The notes: generated by a model from the letters alone, not told the origin. A stretch of 64,000 nt of DNA from Streptomyces guryensis (GCF_021261325.1 NZ_JAJSBI010000003.1:310001-374000); one strand, 5' to 3'; positions 52,342 through 61,675 are shown, numbered from the stretch's first letter. Numbers and translations are program-made.

Positions 52342-53249
52342 CGGGCCACCCCCAGCCTGGGGTTGAGGACGGACTCCACCGCGCGCCCGCACAGTGTGAA
52401 GGTCAGCGCGACCACCGCGATCGCGATGCCCGGCGGGACCAGGTACCACCAGTCGCCGGAGCTGACGGCACCGGCCTCGCGCGCGTCCTGGAGCAGCCCG
52501 CCCCACGAGATGACCGTGGGATCGCCGAGGCCGAGGAAGGCCAGCGTCGCCTCGGCGAGGACGGAGGAGGAGATCATCAGGGTCGTCTGGGCGAGGACCA
52601 GCGGCATCACGTTGGGCAGGACGTGCCGGGTCATCACGTGCCAGTGGCCGCCGCCGAGGGCTCTGGCCCGTTCGATGTACGGCCGGGACTCCACCGCCAG
52701 CGTCTGGGCGCGCACCAGGCGGGCCGTGGTCGGCCAGGAGGTGACGCCGATCGCGAGGATCACCGTGCCCAGGGAGCGGGTCATCACGGTGGCCAGCGCG
52801 ATGGCGAGCACCAGCGCCGGCATCACGAGGAACCAGTCGGTGATGCGCATCAGCACCGTCGCGTACGGCCCCCGGAAGTGCCCGGCGGTGATCCCGACGA
52901 CCGTGCCGATCACCACCGACAGCACGGCCGCGAGCAGCCCGACCAGCAGCGAGACCCGGGAGCCCCACACCACCAGGCCCAGCAGATCGCGCCCGAACCG
53001 GTCGGTGCCCAGTGGGAACTCACCGCTCGGCGGCTGGAGCGGACTGCCCGGCGCGTCGGTCACCCCCGCCACGTCCGAGCCGACCGTCAGCGGCGCCGTC
53101 AGTGCGGCCAGCGCGAACAGGGCGAGCGCCGCCAGACCGACCAGGCCCGCCCGGTGCGTGCGGTACTGCTGCCAGAACCGCACGGCGGAACGGCGGCGGC
53201 GCTGCCAGGCCAGCCGGCGAGGCGTCTCCTGCACCAGGTCGGCCGTCAT
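52338..53249 (-). CDS. Oligopeptide ABC transporter permease DppC-like (operon B)
   Basis: 303 residues, ATG at 53249 overlapping the upstream stop (ATGA). A short Arg-rich cytoplasmic start is followed by a first helix (GLVGLAALALFALAALTAPL) and an OppC-like channel domain with the coupling segment RPYIERARALGGGHWHVMTR. It pairs with the DppB-like permease. Confidence 0.9.
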   Translation of the reverse strand: MTADLVQETPRRLAWQRRRRSAVRFWQQYRTHRAGLVGLAALALFALAALTAPLTVGSDVAGVTDAPGSPLQPPSGEFPLGTDRFGRDLLGLVVWGSRVSLLVGLLAAVLSVVIGTVVGITAGHFRGPYATVLMRITDWFLVMPALVLAIALATVMTRSLGTVILAIGVTSWPTTARLVRAQTLAVESRPYIERARALGGGHWHVMTRHVLPNVMPLVLAQTTLMISSSVLAEATLAFLGLGDPTVISWGGLLQDAREAGAVSSGDWWYLVPPGIAIAVVALTFTLCGRAVESVLNPRLGVAR

Positions 53250-54322
53250 CGGCCCACCCGCGGGTCGAGCAGGGGATAAATCAGGTCGGCCAGAGTGTTC
53301 ATCACGATCACCGCCGAGGCGAAGAAGAGGAACAACCCCTGCACCAGGGGCAGGTCGGGCACGCTCAGGGCCTGGTAGAACAGCCCGCCCAGGCCCGGCC
53401 AGGAGAAGACCGTCTCGACCAGGATGACGCCCGCGACCGTCCGGCCGAGGTTGACGAAGACCAGGGTGACGGTGGGCAGCAGCGCGTTCGGCACGGCGTG
53501 CCGGCGCCGCACGAGGTCGTCCCTCAGGCCCTTGGCGCGGGCGGTCGTCAGATAGTCGCTGCCCATCTCGTCGAGCAGCGCCGAGCGGGTGACCAGCAGC
53601 GTCTGGCCGTACTCGACGGCGACCAGGGTGAGCACCGGCAGGACGAGGTGATGGGCGACGTCGAGGACGTACGCGAAGCCCTCCTTGCCGCCCGACTCCA
53701 TGCCGCCGGTCGGGAACAGTCCGGGGACGGGGCCGAGGCCCACGCCGAACACGATGATGACCAGCAGGCCGAGCCAGAAGGACGGTACGGAGTAAAGGGT
53801 CAGCGCCAGACCGGTGTTGAGCCGGTCGCCGAGCTTGCCGTGCCGCCAGGCGGCCCGGGTGCCGAGGAACATGCCGAGCGCGGTGTAGAGCACGAAGGCC
53901 GTGCCGGTCAGCAGCAGCGTGTTCGGCAGCGCCTCGCCGATCTTGTCGATGACCGGGGTGCGGAACTGGTACGAGGTGCCCAGGTCACCGGTGAGCGCCT
54001 TGCCGCAGTAGTCCGTGAACTGGCGCCACACGGGCAGGTCGAGGCCGAACTCCCGGCGGTAGGCGGCCAGTTGCTCCGCCGAGATGGGGCGGCCGCCGGT
54101 CATCGTCTTGACCGGGTCACCGGGGATCAGCCGGAACAGGAAGAACCCGGTGACCAGCACGGCGAGCAGCGAGACGGCGGCACCGCCCGCCTTGCCCGCC
54201 CCGTACCGCAGATACGCGGTGGTGGAGCGGGCCCGTGGTCCGCGGTCCGCCGTACCGGCGGGTGCCGGTACGGCGGCCTTGTCGACCGCGGCGGACGCCG
54301 CGTCAGGGGCCGTTGGCTGCAT
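53246..54322 (-). CDS. Oligopeptide ABC transporter permease DppB-like (operon B)
   Basis: 358 residues, ATG at 54322. An Ala/Pro-rich N-terminal extension of about 40 residues precedes the first helix (GAAVSLLAVLVTGFFLFRLI), followed by a DppB domain with coupling loop SDYLTTARAKGLRDDLVRR. It starts 3 bases downstream of the binding-protein stop (minus strand). Confidence 0.9.
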   Translation of the reverse strand: MQPTAPDAASAAVDKAAVPAPAGTADRGPRARSTTAYLRYGAGKAGGAAVSLLAVLVTGFFLFRLIPGDPVKTMTGGRPISAEQLAAYRREFGLDLPVWRQFTDYCGKALTGDLGTSYQFRTPVIDKIGEALPNTLLLTGTAFVLYTALGMFLGTRAAWRHGKLGDRLNTGLALTLYSVPSFWLGLLVIIVFGVGLGPVPGLFPTGGMESGGKEGFAYVLDVAHHLVLPVLTLVAVEYGQTLLVTRSALLDEMGSDYLTTARAKGLRDDLVRRRHAVPNALLPTVTLVFVNLGRTVAGVILVETVFSWPGLGGLFYQALSVPDLPLVQGLFLFFASAVIVMNTLADLIYPLLDPRVGR

Positions 54323-54325
54323 GGG

Positions 54326-56197
54326 CTACTCGCGGTCGTCCGCGGTGGCGCGGCGGCGCCGCGCGAAGAGCAGTCCGGCACCGGCGAGGACCACGACCCC
54401 CGCGGCGACCCCCACGACGACGCCGGTCGAGCTGCTCCCGGAGGAGCTGCCCGAGTCGGCCGGGACCGCCGACCACCAGCTCCAGTAGCCGTCCTGGCCG
54501 TAGATGTTGCCGGCGGCCTTCGGCATCGTCTCGATCGACTTGATCTGGTCGGTGCGGTAGGCCTCGACGGCGTTCGGATACGCCATGACGTTCATGTACC
54601 CCAGGTCGTACAGCCGCGACTCCATCTGCTTGACGATGTCGGCCCGTTTGGCGGAGTCGTACTCGGCGAGCTGCCTGGCGTACAGCTCGTCGTACGTCTT
54701 GTCGCAGATGAAGTTGTCGGTCGCGCCGGTGTCCTTCGGGGTCGCGGGCCGAGCGGCGCAGGTGTGGATGGACAGCACGTAGTCCGGGTCGGGGTTGACG
54801 GACCAGCCGTCGAAGGCGAGGTCGTACTTGCCCGCGAGCCAGGGGTCGGTGACGTTGTCGAGGCAGTCGAGCGTCATGCCGACGCCGAGCTTCGCCCACC
54901 ACTCCTTGAGGTACTGGCCCACCGCCTTGTCGTTGGGGTCGGTGGCGTGGCACAGGACGCGGTAGTTGAGCGGTCTGCCGTCCTTGCCGACCCGTTTGCC
55001 GTCGGCGTTCTTCTTGTAGCCGGCCTGGTCGAGGAGCTGGGCGGCCTTGGCGGGGTCGTAGGAGAGTTCCTGGCTCGCCGACGGTTTCCAGAAGTACGTC
55101 GAGAAGCGCGGCGGGAGGTAGCCCTGGCCCTCGACCGCGTGCCCCTGGAACACCTTGTCGATGATGGTTTTGCGGTCGACGGCCAGGAACAGCGCGTTGC
55201 GCACCCGCTGGTCGAGCAGTGACGGGTCGCCGTCGCCGAACTTCTTGCCGTTCTTGGCCTGCGCGCCCGGGTTGGTGGCGAGGGCGTAGAAGCGCCGGCC
55301 GGGGGCGTCGTTGACGCGGATGTTCTTCTGGCCCTTGAGGGAGGCCGCCTGAGCCGGTGTCAGGGCGGGCGCGCCCGCGACGAAGGAGACCTCGCCCTTG
55401 CGCAGGGCGGCCACGGCCGCGTCCTGGTCCTTGTAGTACTTGAAGACCAGTTCGTCGAACCCGGGCGCCCCGCGCCAGAAGCTCTTGTTGGCCTTGAGCC
55501 GGACGTAGCTGTCCGCCTTGTAGTCGCTGAGGACGAACGGCCCGTCACCGACGGCGGGGAACGACTTGTCGTTGTTGAACTTCGAGAAGTCCTTGACGTC
55601 CTTCCAGATGTGCTCGGGCACGATCGGCACATCGAGCGCGGTCATGGTGGCCTGGGGCTTCTTCAGTTCGACGACCAGCTTGGTGGGGCTGGGCGCCGTC
55701 ACCTTGCGGAAGTTGGTGACGAAGCTGCCGTTCGCGGTGGCGGCCGCCTGGTCGGTCATCATCTTGTTGAACGTCCAGGCGGCGTCCTCGGCGGTCACCT
55801 TCTGTCCGTCGGACCATTTCGCGTCGGAGCGGATCGTGTACGTCCAGGTGAGCTTGTCGGCGGACGGCTGCCAGCTGGTGGCGAGGCCCGGGACCGGGTG
55901 CGCGTCCCCGGGGTCGTAGTCGGTCAGGTACTCGTACGTCAGCCGCAGAATGCTCGTGCTGACCAGACGTACCGCGAGGAAGGGGCTCAGCGAGTCGACG
56001 CTCTGCGCCACCGCGACGGTGAGCGTCTTCTTCCCCTGGGCGGCCTCCGCGCGCTGGGGCGCCGGGTTGAGCGGAGTCGCGAGGCCCGCCGAGAACGTCA
56101 GAGCGGCCGCTCCGGCGGCCGCCACGAGCCGGGCCGAGCGCGCTCGCGGCCTTCTCGGATGTGAACGCCTTGTGCCGTACTGGTCTTGTGGGCTCAT
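54326..56197 (-). CDS. Oligopeptide ABC transporter substrate-binding protein, membrane-anchored (operon B)
   Basis: 623 residues, ATG at 56197 with GAGG 9 bases upstream. Unlike A and C it has a Sec signal without a lipobox (ARLVAAAGAAALTFSAGLAT; cleavage likely after RAEA). The SBP_bac_5 fold follows. It ends with a Gly/Ser linker, one transmembrane helix and a cationic tail (about 590-623: STGVVVGVAAGVVVLAGAGL, then RRRR), so it would be tethered by a C-terminal helix. This resembles the LPXTG-like tail layout but no sorting motif is seen. It is first in operon B. Confidence 0.88.
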   Translation of the reverse strand: MSPQDQYGTRRSHPRRPRARSARLVAAAGAAALTFSAGLATPLNPAPQRAEAAQGKKTLTVAVAQSVDSLSPFLAVRLVSTSILRLTYEYLTDYDPGDAHPVPGLATSWQPSADKLTWTYTIRSDAKWSDGQKVTAEDAAWTFNKMMTDQAAATANGSFVTNFRKVTAPSPTKLVVELKKPQATMTALDVPIVPEHIWKDVKDFSKFNNDKSFPAVGDGPFVLSDYKADSYVRLKANKSFWRGAPGFDELVFKYYKDQDAAVAALRKGEVSFVAGAPALTPAQAASLKGQKNIRVNDAPGRRFYALATNPGAQAKNGKKFGDGDPSLLDQRVRNALFLAVDRKTIIDKVFQGHAVEGQGYLPPRFSTYFWKPSASQELSYDPAKAAQLLDQAGYKKNADGKRVGKDGRPLNYRVLCHATDPNDKAVGQYLKEWWAKLGVGMTLDCLDNVTDPWLAGKYDLAFDGWSVNPDPDYVLSIHTCAARPATPKDTGATDNFICDKTYDELYARQLAEYDSAKRADIVKQMESRLYDLGYMNVMAYPNAVEAYRTDQIKSIETMPKAAGNIYGQDGYWSWWSAVPADSGSSSGSSSTGVVVGVAAGVVVLAGAGLLFARRRRATADDRE

Positions 56198-56483
56198 GAA
56201 TCGTGACCTCGCGTCATCGCTCGCACAGGGACGGCTTGTTCGGACTTCAGGAGCGGGTTCTGCCTGGTGACGGGCCAGCTGGGTGAAGAGTGTGTCTACC
56301 AGCGGCAGTCTGCGCCCGTCAACGGCCCGTGAAACCAATGGTGGCCTGCGAAAACGGCGAGTTGATGTTCGCCCGGGCCGCTATTGGTCAAGACCTGTGA
56401 AGGGGGCCTGGTAGAGCGCTGACGCCGTCGACTGGGAGTCGGTCACAGTGATGATGTCGTGACTCCTGCGAACGGACGACCCG

Positions 56484-56885
56484 TCAGCGGACCACCGGTC
56501 CGCGCAGCACGATACGGCGGGGATGCCGCAGCACGGTGGGTTCACGGCGCGGGTATGCGTCGTGGACGGTGATGTCGTCCGGAGCGCCCTCGGTGGAGGC
56601 CGGGCAGGCCCAGGAACGCGCGGGCCGTCCAGCTCGCGGCGCCGACGGCGGCCTCGGCGGGCAGGCCTGCCGCGATCAGGTGCTCGGCGAGTCGACCCCC
56701 GCACGGGCGGCGTTGACCGCACCCCGCCCGGACGGGTGTGCACGTCGGCCGGGCAGCGGAAACCCTCCGTCGGCGAGGGTGTCGGCCGGCAGCGTGGGCC
56801 GCTCGAAGGTGATGCGGTCCCCGAGCGTCCACAGGTCCCGGGCCGAGCCGTCGGGGAGCACCGTCCCGCGCAGATGACAGGCCAT
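56484..56885 (-). pseudogene. Amidohydrolase gene remnant (internal deletion and frameshifts)
   Basis: From an ATG at 56885 the frame reads MACHLRGTVLPDG, the N-terminus of actinobacterial metal-dependent amidohydrolases, up to GGFPLPG; the following metal-binding V-D-x-H-x-H is only partly visible in a shifted frame (DVHTRPGG). The DNA then jumps to the C-terminal part: HLIAAGLPAEAAVGAASWTA in one frame and, after a further shift, EGAPDDITVHDAYPRRE, PRRIVLRGPVVR and TGA at 56484. Intact family members are about 400 residues; only about 130 codons remain, so roughly two thirds including most metal ligands is missing. Confidence 0.8.
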
Positions 56886-56977
56886 GGGGCGAGTGCCGCT
56901 GTGAGGTGGGCCGACAGCACAAGGGCCCGCCGGAGAGCCGGCGGGCCGTTGTGCGAGACCTCTTTGTGTGCGGGGGC

Positions 56978-57517
56978 CTACTTGTACTCGAGTCCCCAGA
57001 CGTTGTTGTTCCGCTTCACCGGCGCCGTGAACTGCTTGCGCCACTTGGTCGTGCTGTGGAACTTGCAGTGGCCGTCGTAGTAGTACGAGTACTTGCGGAC
57101 CTTGAACTTCTTGGCCTCGTGGAACAGCCGCATGCGGACCTGGGTCTTGCCCGCCTTGTCCTTGGCGTGCAGCGAGTAGTTCCAGCTGTCGGAGTGCGAC
57201 CAGCTCTTGCCCACGGTCACGCTGAACGACGTGCTGGCCTTGGCGAAGATCACCCCGGCCTCGGCCTCGACGCCCGCGGTGCCGCTGGCAGTCCAGGTTC
57301 CCGTCTTGCTCTGGTTGTAGCTGACGGTGGGGTCGGTGTTGTCGAAGACCCACGTGCTGGCGAGGTTGGTCCCCGGGTACACCGTGTGCTTGTCGTAGAT
57401 CTCGTAGCCGGTCCCCGGGCTCGGGGCGCACGCGGCGGACGCAGGTGCGGCGGCGATCGCCACCATGCCGCCGGCGACGACGGCGGACGCCATGACAGAG
57501 CTAACGATTTTCCTCAC
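56978..57517 (-). CDS. Small secreted protein with aerolysin-like strand pattern
   Basis: 179 residues from the GTG at 57517 with AAGGGA 10 bases upstream. A classical Sec signal (MASAVVAGGMVAIAAAPASA) is cleaved before ACAPSPG. The mature protein of about 145 residues has two cysteines, alternating polar/hydrophobic strands rich in Ser, Thr and Gly (WTASGTAGVEAEAGVIFAKA, then STSFSVTVGKSWSHSDSW), and a basic aromatic C-terminus. That alternation resembles the membrane-insertion region of aerolysin/ETX-type beta-pore-forming proteins, but this is pattern similarity only. No other neighbour suggests a role. Confidence 0.65.
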   Translation of the reverse strand: MRKIVSSVMASAVVAGGMVAIAAAPASAACAPSPGTGYEIYDKHTVYPGTNLASTWVFDNTDPTVSYNQSKTGTWTASGTAGVEAEAGVIFAKASTSFSVTVGKSWSHSDSWNYSLHAKDKAGKTQVRMRLFHEAKKFKVRKYSYYYDGHCKFHSTTKWRKQFTAPVKRNNNVWGLEYK

Positions 57518-58134
57518 GGAAGTGAATTCCCTTCGGTCGGGAAATTCCCGACGGATGAATCGGTTCTGGTTCGTGGAGGTATTCGCGCCAAGGCGCGCCA
57601 ATGTATGGCGGCATTCGCGACCGTGATGGAAAGCAGCATTCATCAGAACCCCCGTTCTGCTGGTCAACTGGCCTTCTGTCGACGGCCATCGAGCAGTCGA
57701 CCAAGGCGCAGCGACTGAAGATTGGCCGTCTTCCGTCGAGATGGCAACCGTTATTCAGTGCCGCAAGGTGATCTTCCTTGAATTCACGTTCGGACACCCT
57801 GACGGCAAAGCGGTCACAAAGGGGAAAACGGGGCGGTTGTTCATCATGTTCTGGGTGGATTGAATGCGATATTTGAATCACGTAATGTGATGTGGATCAC
57901 ATGCTGCGGGAATTCTCAAATTCCCCTCAAGCGCGGAACCCCGCACGCGCGTTCCGGTGTCTTTGGCTCTCTGCGTTCGCGCCGCGTTCTGTGCGTGTCG
58001 GGAGCGGTTCTCGCCCGGATGGCACCACCCTCCTTCGGGCGATCCGTCCCGCAGATGGGTGCGCCGAATGTGCACTGAGTGTCATTTGCTCGGATATTGA
58101 CCGGTAACGGTCGGCATTCCCGAGGAGGCACTCC
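57518..58134. other. Low-GC intergenic region ahead of the secreted protein and operon C
   Basis: 617 bases between divergent genes. The part from about 57520 to 57950 is markedly AT-richer than the surroundings. It contains the CRP-like palindrome at 57886-57901. The ribosome site GAGGAGG precedes the ATG at 58135. No gene is supported; a minus-strand frame at 57501-57881 has no ribosome site and overlaps the secreted-protein start. Confidence 0.5.
57886..57901. promoter_or_regulatory. CRP-type palindrome TGTGA-N6-TCACA
   Basis: TGTGA (57886-57890) and TCACA (57897-57901) match both half-sites of the enterobacterial CRP consensus and extend to ATGTGA / TCACAT. Streptomyces Crp recognises a related motif. 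It is about 234 bases upstream of operon C and 369 upstream of the secreted protein. Confidence 0.5.
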
Positions 58135-59766
58135 ATGCGTGGAGCCACGCACGCCAAATGGGCCGCAGGCGCCGCGGCGGTCGCACTCGCCGTGACGGCC
58201 TGCGGGGGCGGCAGCAGCGGCAGCGGCGGTGGTGACAGCAGCGCGGTGCTCAGCTCCTCCTGGGGAGACCCGCAGAACCCGCTGGAGCCCGCCAACACCA
58301 ACGAGGTGCAGGGCGGCAAGGTCCTCGACATGATCTTCCGGGGGCTGAAGCGGTACGACCCGAAGACCGGCGCCGCCAAGGACATGCTCGCCGAGAAGAT
58401 CGACACCACGGACTCGCAGAACTTCACCGTCACCGTCAAGAGCGGCTGGAAGTTCAGCAACGGCGAGGCCGTCACCGCCAAGTCCTTCGTGGACGCCTGG
58501 AACTACGGCGCCAGCCTCAAGAACAACCAGAAGAACGCGTACTTCTTCGGGTACATCGAGGGCTACGACAAGGTCCACCCCGAGACCGGCAAACAGACGG
58601 CCGACACGCTCTCCGGGCTGAAGGTCACCGGAGGCCAGACCTTCACCGTCAAGCTCACCCAGAAGTTCTCGACCTTCCCGGACACCCTCGGCTACGCGGC
58701 CTTCGACCCGCTGCCGGCGGCCTTCTTCTCCGACCACGCCGCATGGATCAAGAAGCCGGTCGGCAACGGGCCGTACACGGTGCAGTCGTACACCAAGGGC
58801 TCGAAGATGTCCCTGAGGAAGTGGGACGGGTACCCCGGCACGGACAAGGCGCAGAACGGCGGCGTGGACCTCAAGGTCTACACCGACAACAACACCGCCT
58901 ACACCGACCTGATGGCCGGCAACCTCGACCTGGTCGACGACGTCCCGGCCGCCCAGCTCAAGAACGTCAAGAACGACCTCGGCGACCGGTACCTCAACAC
59001 CCCCGCCGGCATCATCCAGACGCTCGCCTTCCCGTTCTACGACCCGGCCTGGAACAAGAGCGGCTCGGAGAAGGTCCGCAAGGGCCTGTCCATGGCGATC
59101 AACCGCAAGCAGATCACCGACACGATCTTCCAGAAGACCCGCACCCCGGCCACCGACTGGACCTCCCCGGTCCTCGGCACGAAGGGCGGCTTCCAGGACG
59201 GGCTGTGCGGGAGCAGCTGCGAGTACAACCCCAGCGAGGCCAAGAAGCTGGTCCAGGAGGGCGGCGGGTTGCCCGGCGGCCAGGTCAAGATCTCGTACAA
59301 CGCGGACACGGGCTCCCACAAGGAGTGGGTGGACGCCGTCTGCAACTCCATCAACAACGCGCTCGGCAACGACAAGGCCTGCGTGGGCAACCCGGTCGGC
59401 ACCTTCGCCGACTTCCGCAGCCAGATCACGCAGAAGAAGATGTCAGGGCCGTTCCGGGCCGGCTGGCAGATGGACTACCCGCTCATCCAGAACTTCCTCC
59501 AGCCGCTCTACTACACCAACGCCTCCTCCAACGACGGCCACTGGTCCGACAAGGACTTCGACAAGTTCGTCGACCAGGCCAACGCCGAGACCGACACCGC
59601 CAAGGCGATCTCGCTCTTCCAGAGCGCCGAGAAGGTCGTCCGCGACAATATGGCGGCCATCCCGCTCTGGTACCAGAACGGCAGCGCAGGCTGGTCCGAC
59701 CGCCTCTCGAACGTGGCGCTCAACCCGTTCAGCGTCCCGGTCTACAACGAGATCAAGGTCGGCTGA
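58135..59766 (+). CDS. Oligopeptide ABC transporter substrate-binding lipoprotein (operon C)
   Basis: 543 residues. The ATG at 58135 has GAGGAGG 6 bases upstream. Lipobox VTAC near residue 22, then a Gly/Ser linker and an SBP_bac_5 fold (LSSSWGDPQNPLEPANTNEV, KSGWKFSNGEAVTAKSFVDA, GNGPYTVQSYTKGSKM). It is paralogous to the operon A binding protein across its length. Two extra Cys pairs (LCGSSCEY, CNSINN to KACVGN) may form disulfides. It feeds the permease and ATPases that follow. Confidence 0.88.
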   Translation: MRGATHAKWAAGAAAVALAVTACGGGSSGSGGGDSSAVLSSSWGDPQNPLEPANTNEVQGGKVLDMIFRGLKRYDPKTGAAKDMLAEKIDTTDSQNFTVTVKSGWKFSNGEAVTAKSFVDAWNYGASLKNNQKNAYFFGYIEGYDKVHPETGKQTADTLSGLKVTGGQTFTVKLTQKFSTFPDTLGYAAFDPLPAAFFSDHAAWIKKPVGNGPYTVQSYTKGSKMSLRKWDGYPGTDKAQNGGVDLKVYTDNNTAYTDLMAGNLDLVDDVPAAQLKNVKNDLGDRYLNTPAGIIQTLAFPFYDPAWNKSGSEKVRKGLSMAINRKQITDTIFQKTRTPATDWTSPVLGTKGGFQDGLCGSSCEYNPSEAKKLVQEGGGLPGGQVKISYNADTGSHKEWVDAVCNSINNALGNDKACVGNPVGTFADFRSQITQKKMSGPFRAGWQMDYPLIQNFLQPLYYTNASSNDGHWSDKDFDKFVDQANAETDTAKAISLFQSAEKVVRDNMAAIPLWYQNGSAGWSDRLSNVALNPFSVPVYNEIKVG

Positions 59767-59772
59767 CCGCCC

Positions 59773-60696
59773 ATGGGACGGTACGTGGTCCGGCGTCTGC
59801 TCCAGATGATCCCGGTGTTCATCGGGGCCACGCTGCTGATCTTCCTGATGGTCAACGTGATGGGCGACCCCATCGCGGGCCTGTGCGGCGAGCGGCAGTG
59901 CGACCCGGCCACGGCCGCCCAGCTGAAGAAGGAGTTCGGCCTCGACAAGCCGGTGTGGCAGCAATACCTGACCTACATGGGGAACGTCTTCACCGGCGAC
60001 TTCGGCACCGCCTTCAACGGCCAGAAGGTCACCGAGCTGATGTCGACGGCGTTCCCGGTCACCATCCGGCTCACCATCGTCGCGATCCTCTTCGAGATCG
60101 TCATCGGCATCACGCTGGGGGTCGTCACCGGGCTGCGGCGCGGACGCCCCGTCGACACGTCGGTCCTGCTCTTCACCCTGGTCGTCATCTCCGTCCCCAC
60201 CTTCGTGACCGGCCTGCTGCTCCAGCTCCTCCTCGGCGTCGAGTGGGGCTGGATCAAACCGTCGGTCTCCACCGACGCCACCTTCGGCGAGCTGATCGTG
60301 CCGGGCCTGGTCCTCGCCTCCGTCTCCCTGGCCTACGTCACCCGGCTGACCCGTACCTCCATCGCGGAGAACCGGCGCTCCGACTACGTCCGCACGGCCA
60401 TCGCCAAGGGCCTGCCCCGGCAGCGGGTCATCGTCCGCCACCTGCTGCGCAACTCGCTCATCTCCGTGGTCACCTTCATCGGCACGGACATCGGCGCGCT
60501 GATGGGCGGCGCGATCGTCACCGAGCGGATCTTCAACATCCACGGCGTCGGCTACCAGCTCTACCAGGGCATCCTGCGCCAGAACACCCAGACCGTCGTC
60601 GGCTTCGTGACCGTACTCGTCCTCGTCTTCCTGGTGGCCAACCTGCTGGTCGACCTCCTGTACGCCGTACTCGACCCGAGGATCCGCTATGCCTGA
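59773..60696 (+). CDS. Oligopeptide ABC transporter permease DppB-like (operon C)
   Basis: 307 residues, ATG at 59773, six bases after the binding-protein stop. Same length as the operon A DppB-like permease, with MGRYVVRRLLQMIPVFIGAT and the coupling loop SDYVRTAIAKGLPRQRVIVR nearly identical to it. About six helices. It overlaps the next gene by 8 bases, as in operon A. Confidence 0.9.
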   Translation: MGRYVVRRLLQMIPVFIGATLLIFLMVNVMGDPIAGLCGERQCDPATAAQLKKEFGLDKPVWQQYLTYMGNVFTGDFGTAFNGQKVTELMSTAFPVTIRLTIVAILFEIVIGITLGVVTGLRRGRPVDTSVLLFTLVVISVPTFVTGLLLQLLLGVEWGWIKPSVSTDATFGELIVPGLVLASVSLAYVTRLTRTSIAENRRSDYVRTAIAKGLPRQRVIVRHLLRNSLISVVTFIGTDIGALMGGAIVTERIFNIHGVGYQLYQGILRQNTQTVVGFVTVLVLVFLVANLLVDLLYAVLDPRIRYA

Positions 60697-61666
60697 GCAG
60701 TACGACTCCGAGGGCGCCGTCTCCTCCGCGGGCATGGGCGGCGCGATGGACCTGGCCGTGACGGAGGCGCAGACCCTGGAGCGGACACCCGGGGGACCGG
60801 AAGGCACCGGCCCGGCCGGGAAACCGCGAAGCCTCTGGTCCGACGCCTGGCGCGACCTGCGCCGCAACCCGGTCTTCATCGTCTCGGCGCTGGTGATCCT
60901 TTTCCTGGTCGTGATCTCCCTCTGGCCGTCCCTGATCGCCTCCGGCAACCCCCTCAAGTGCGACCTCGCCAAGGCCCAGGAGGGTTCCCAGCCCGGCCAC
61001 CCCTTCGGCTACGACGGCCAGGGCTGCGACGTCTACACGCGCACGGTGTACGGGACCCGCATCTCCATCAGTGTCGGCGTCCTGGCCACGCTCGGCGTCG
61101 CGCTCCTCGGCTCGGCCCTGGGCGGGCTCGCCGGATACTTCGGCGGGGGCTGGGACTCGCTGATGTCCCGGATCACCGACATCTTCTTCGCGATCCCGGT
61201 CGTGCTCGGCGGCCTCGTCCTGCTCTCCGTGGTGACCAGCAACACGATCTGGCCCGTCATCGGGTTCATCGTGCTGCTCGGCTGGACGCAGGTCTACCGC
61301 ATCGCCCGCGGCTCGGTCATCACCGCCAAGCAGAACGACTACGTGCACGCCGCCCGCGCACTCGGCGCCTCCGACTCCCGCATCCTGCTGCGGCACATCA
61401 CACCGAACGCCGTAGCCCCGGTGATCGTCGTGTCGACCATCGCGCTCGGCACGTACATCGCGCTGGAGGCGACCCTGTCGTACCTCGGTGTCGGCCTGAA
61501 GCCGCCTACCGTCAGCTGGGGCATCGACATCTCGGCGGCCTCCCCGTACATCCGCAACGCCCCCCACATGCTCCTGTGGCCGGCCGGCGCGCTCGCGGTC
61601 ACCGTGCTGGCGTTCATCATGCTCGGCGACGCGGTCCGCGACGCCCTCGATCCGAAGCTGAGGTGA
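60689..61666 (+). CDS. Oligopeptide ABC transporter permease DppC-like (operon C)
   Basis: 325 residues, ATG at 60689 (8-base overlap). The cytoplasmic N-terminus of about 60 residues is longer than in operon A; the OppC-like domain follows with QNDYVHAARALGASDSRILL. Sequence blocks such as GYDGQGCDVYTRTVYGTR align with the operon A protein (GYDVQGCDIYTRTVWGTR). Confidence 0.9.
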   Translation: MPEQYDSEGAVSSAGMGGAMDLAVTEAQTLERTPGGPEGTGPAGKPRSLWSDAWRDLRRNPVFIVSALVILFLVVISLWPSLIASGNPLKCDLAKAQEGSQPGHPFGYDGQGCDVYTRTVYGTRISISVGVLATLGVALLGSALGGLAGYFGGGWDSLMSRITDIFFAIPVVLGGLVLLSVVTSNTIWPVIGFIVLLGWTQVYRIARGSVITAKQNDYVHAARALGASDSRILLRHITPNAVAPVIVVSTIALGTYIALEATLSYLGVGLKPPTVSWGIDISAASPYIRNAPHMLLWPAGALAVTVLAFIMLGDAVRDALDPKLR

Positions 61667-61675
61667 GCCGCCGTC

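Noticed and set aside
53012..55222. Long plus-strand open frame opposite operon B
   Set aside because: It is a high-GC shadow of the ABC genes on the minus strand: no ribosome site, biased toward Arg/Gly/Val/Asp, no family resemblance, while the minus strand has clear domains throughout.
57501..57881. Minus-strand frame of 126 codons upstream of the secreted protein
   Set aside because: No ribosome site, no family pattern, overlaps the secreted protein's start, and lies in AT-rich DNA that looks like a promoter region.
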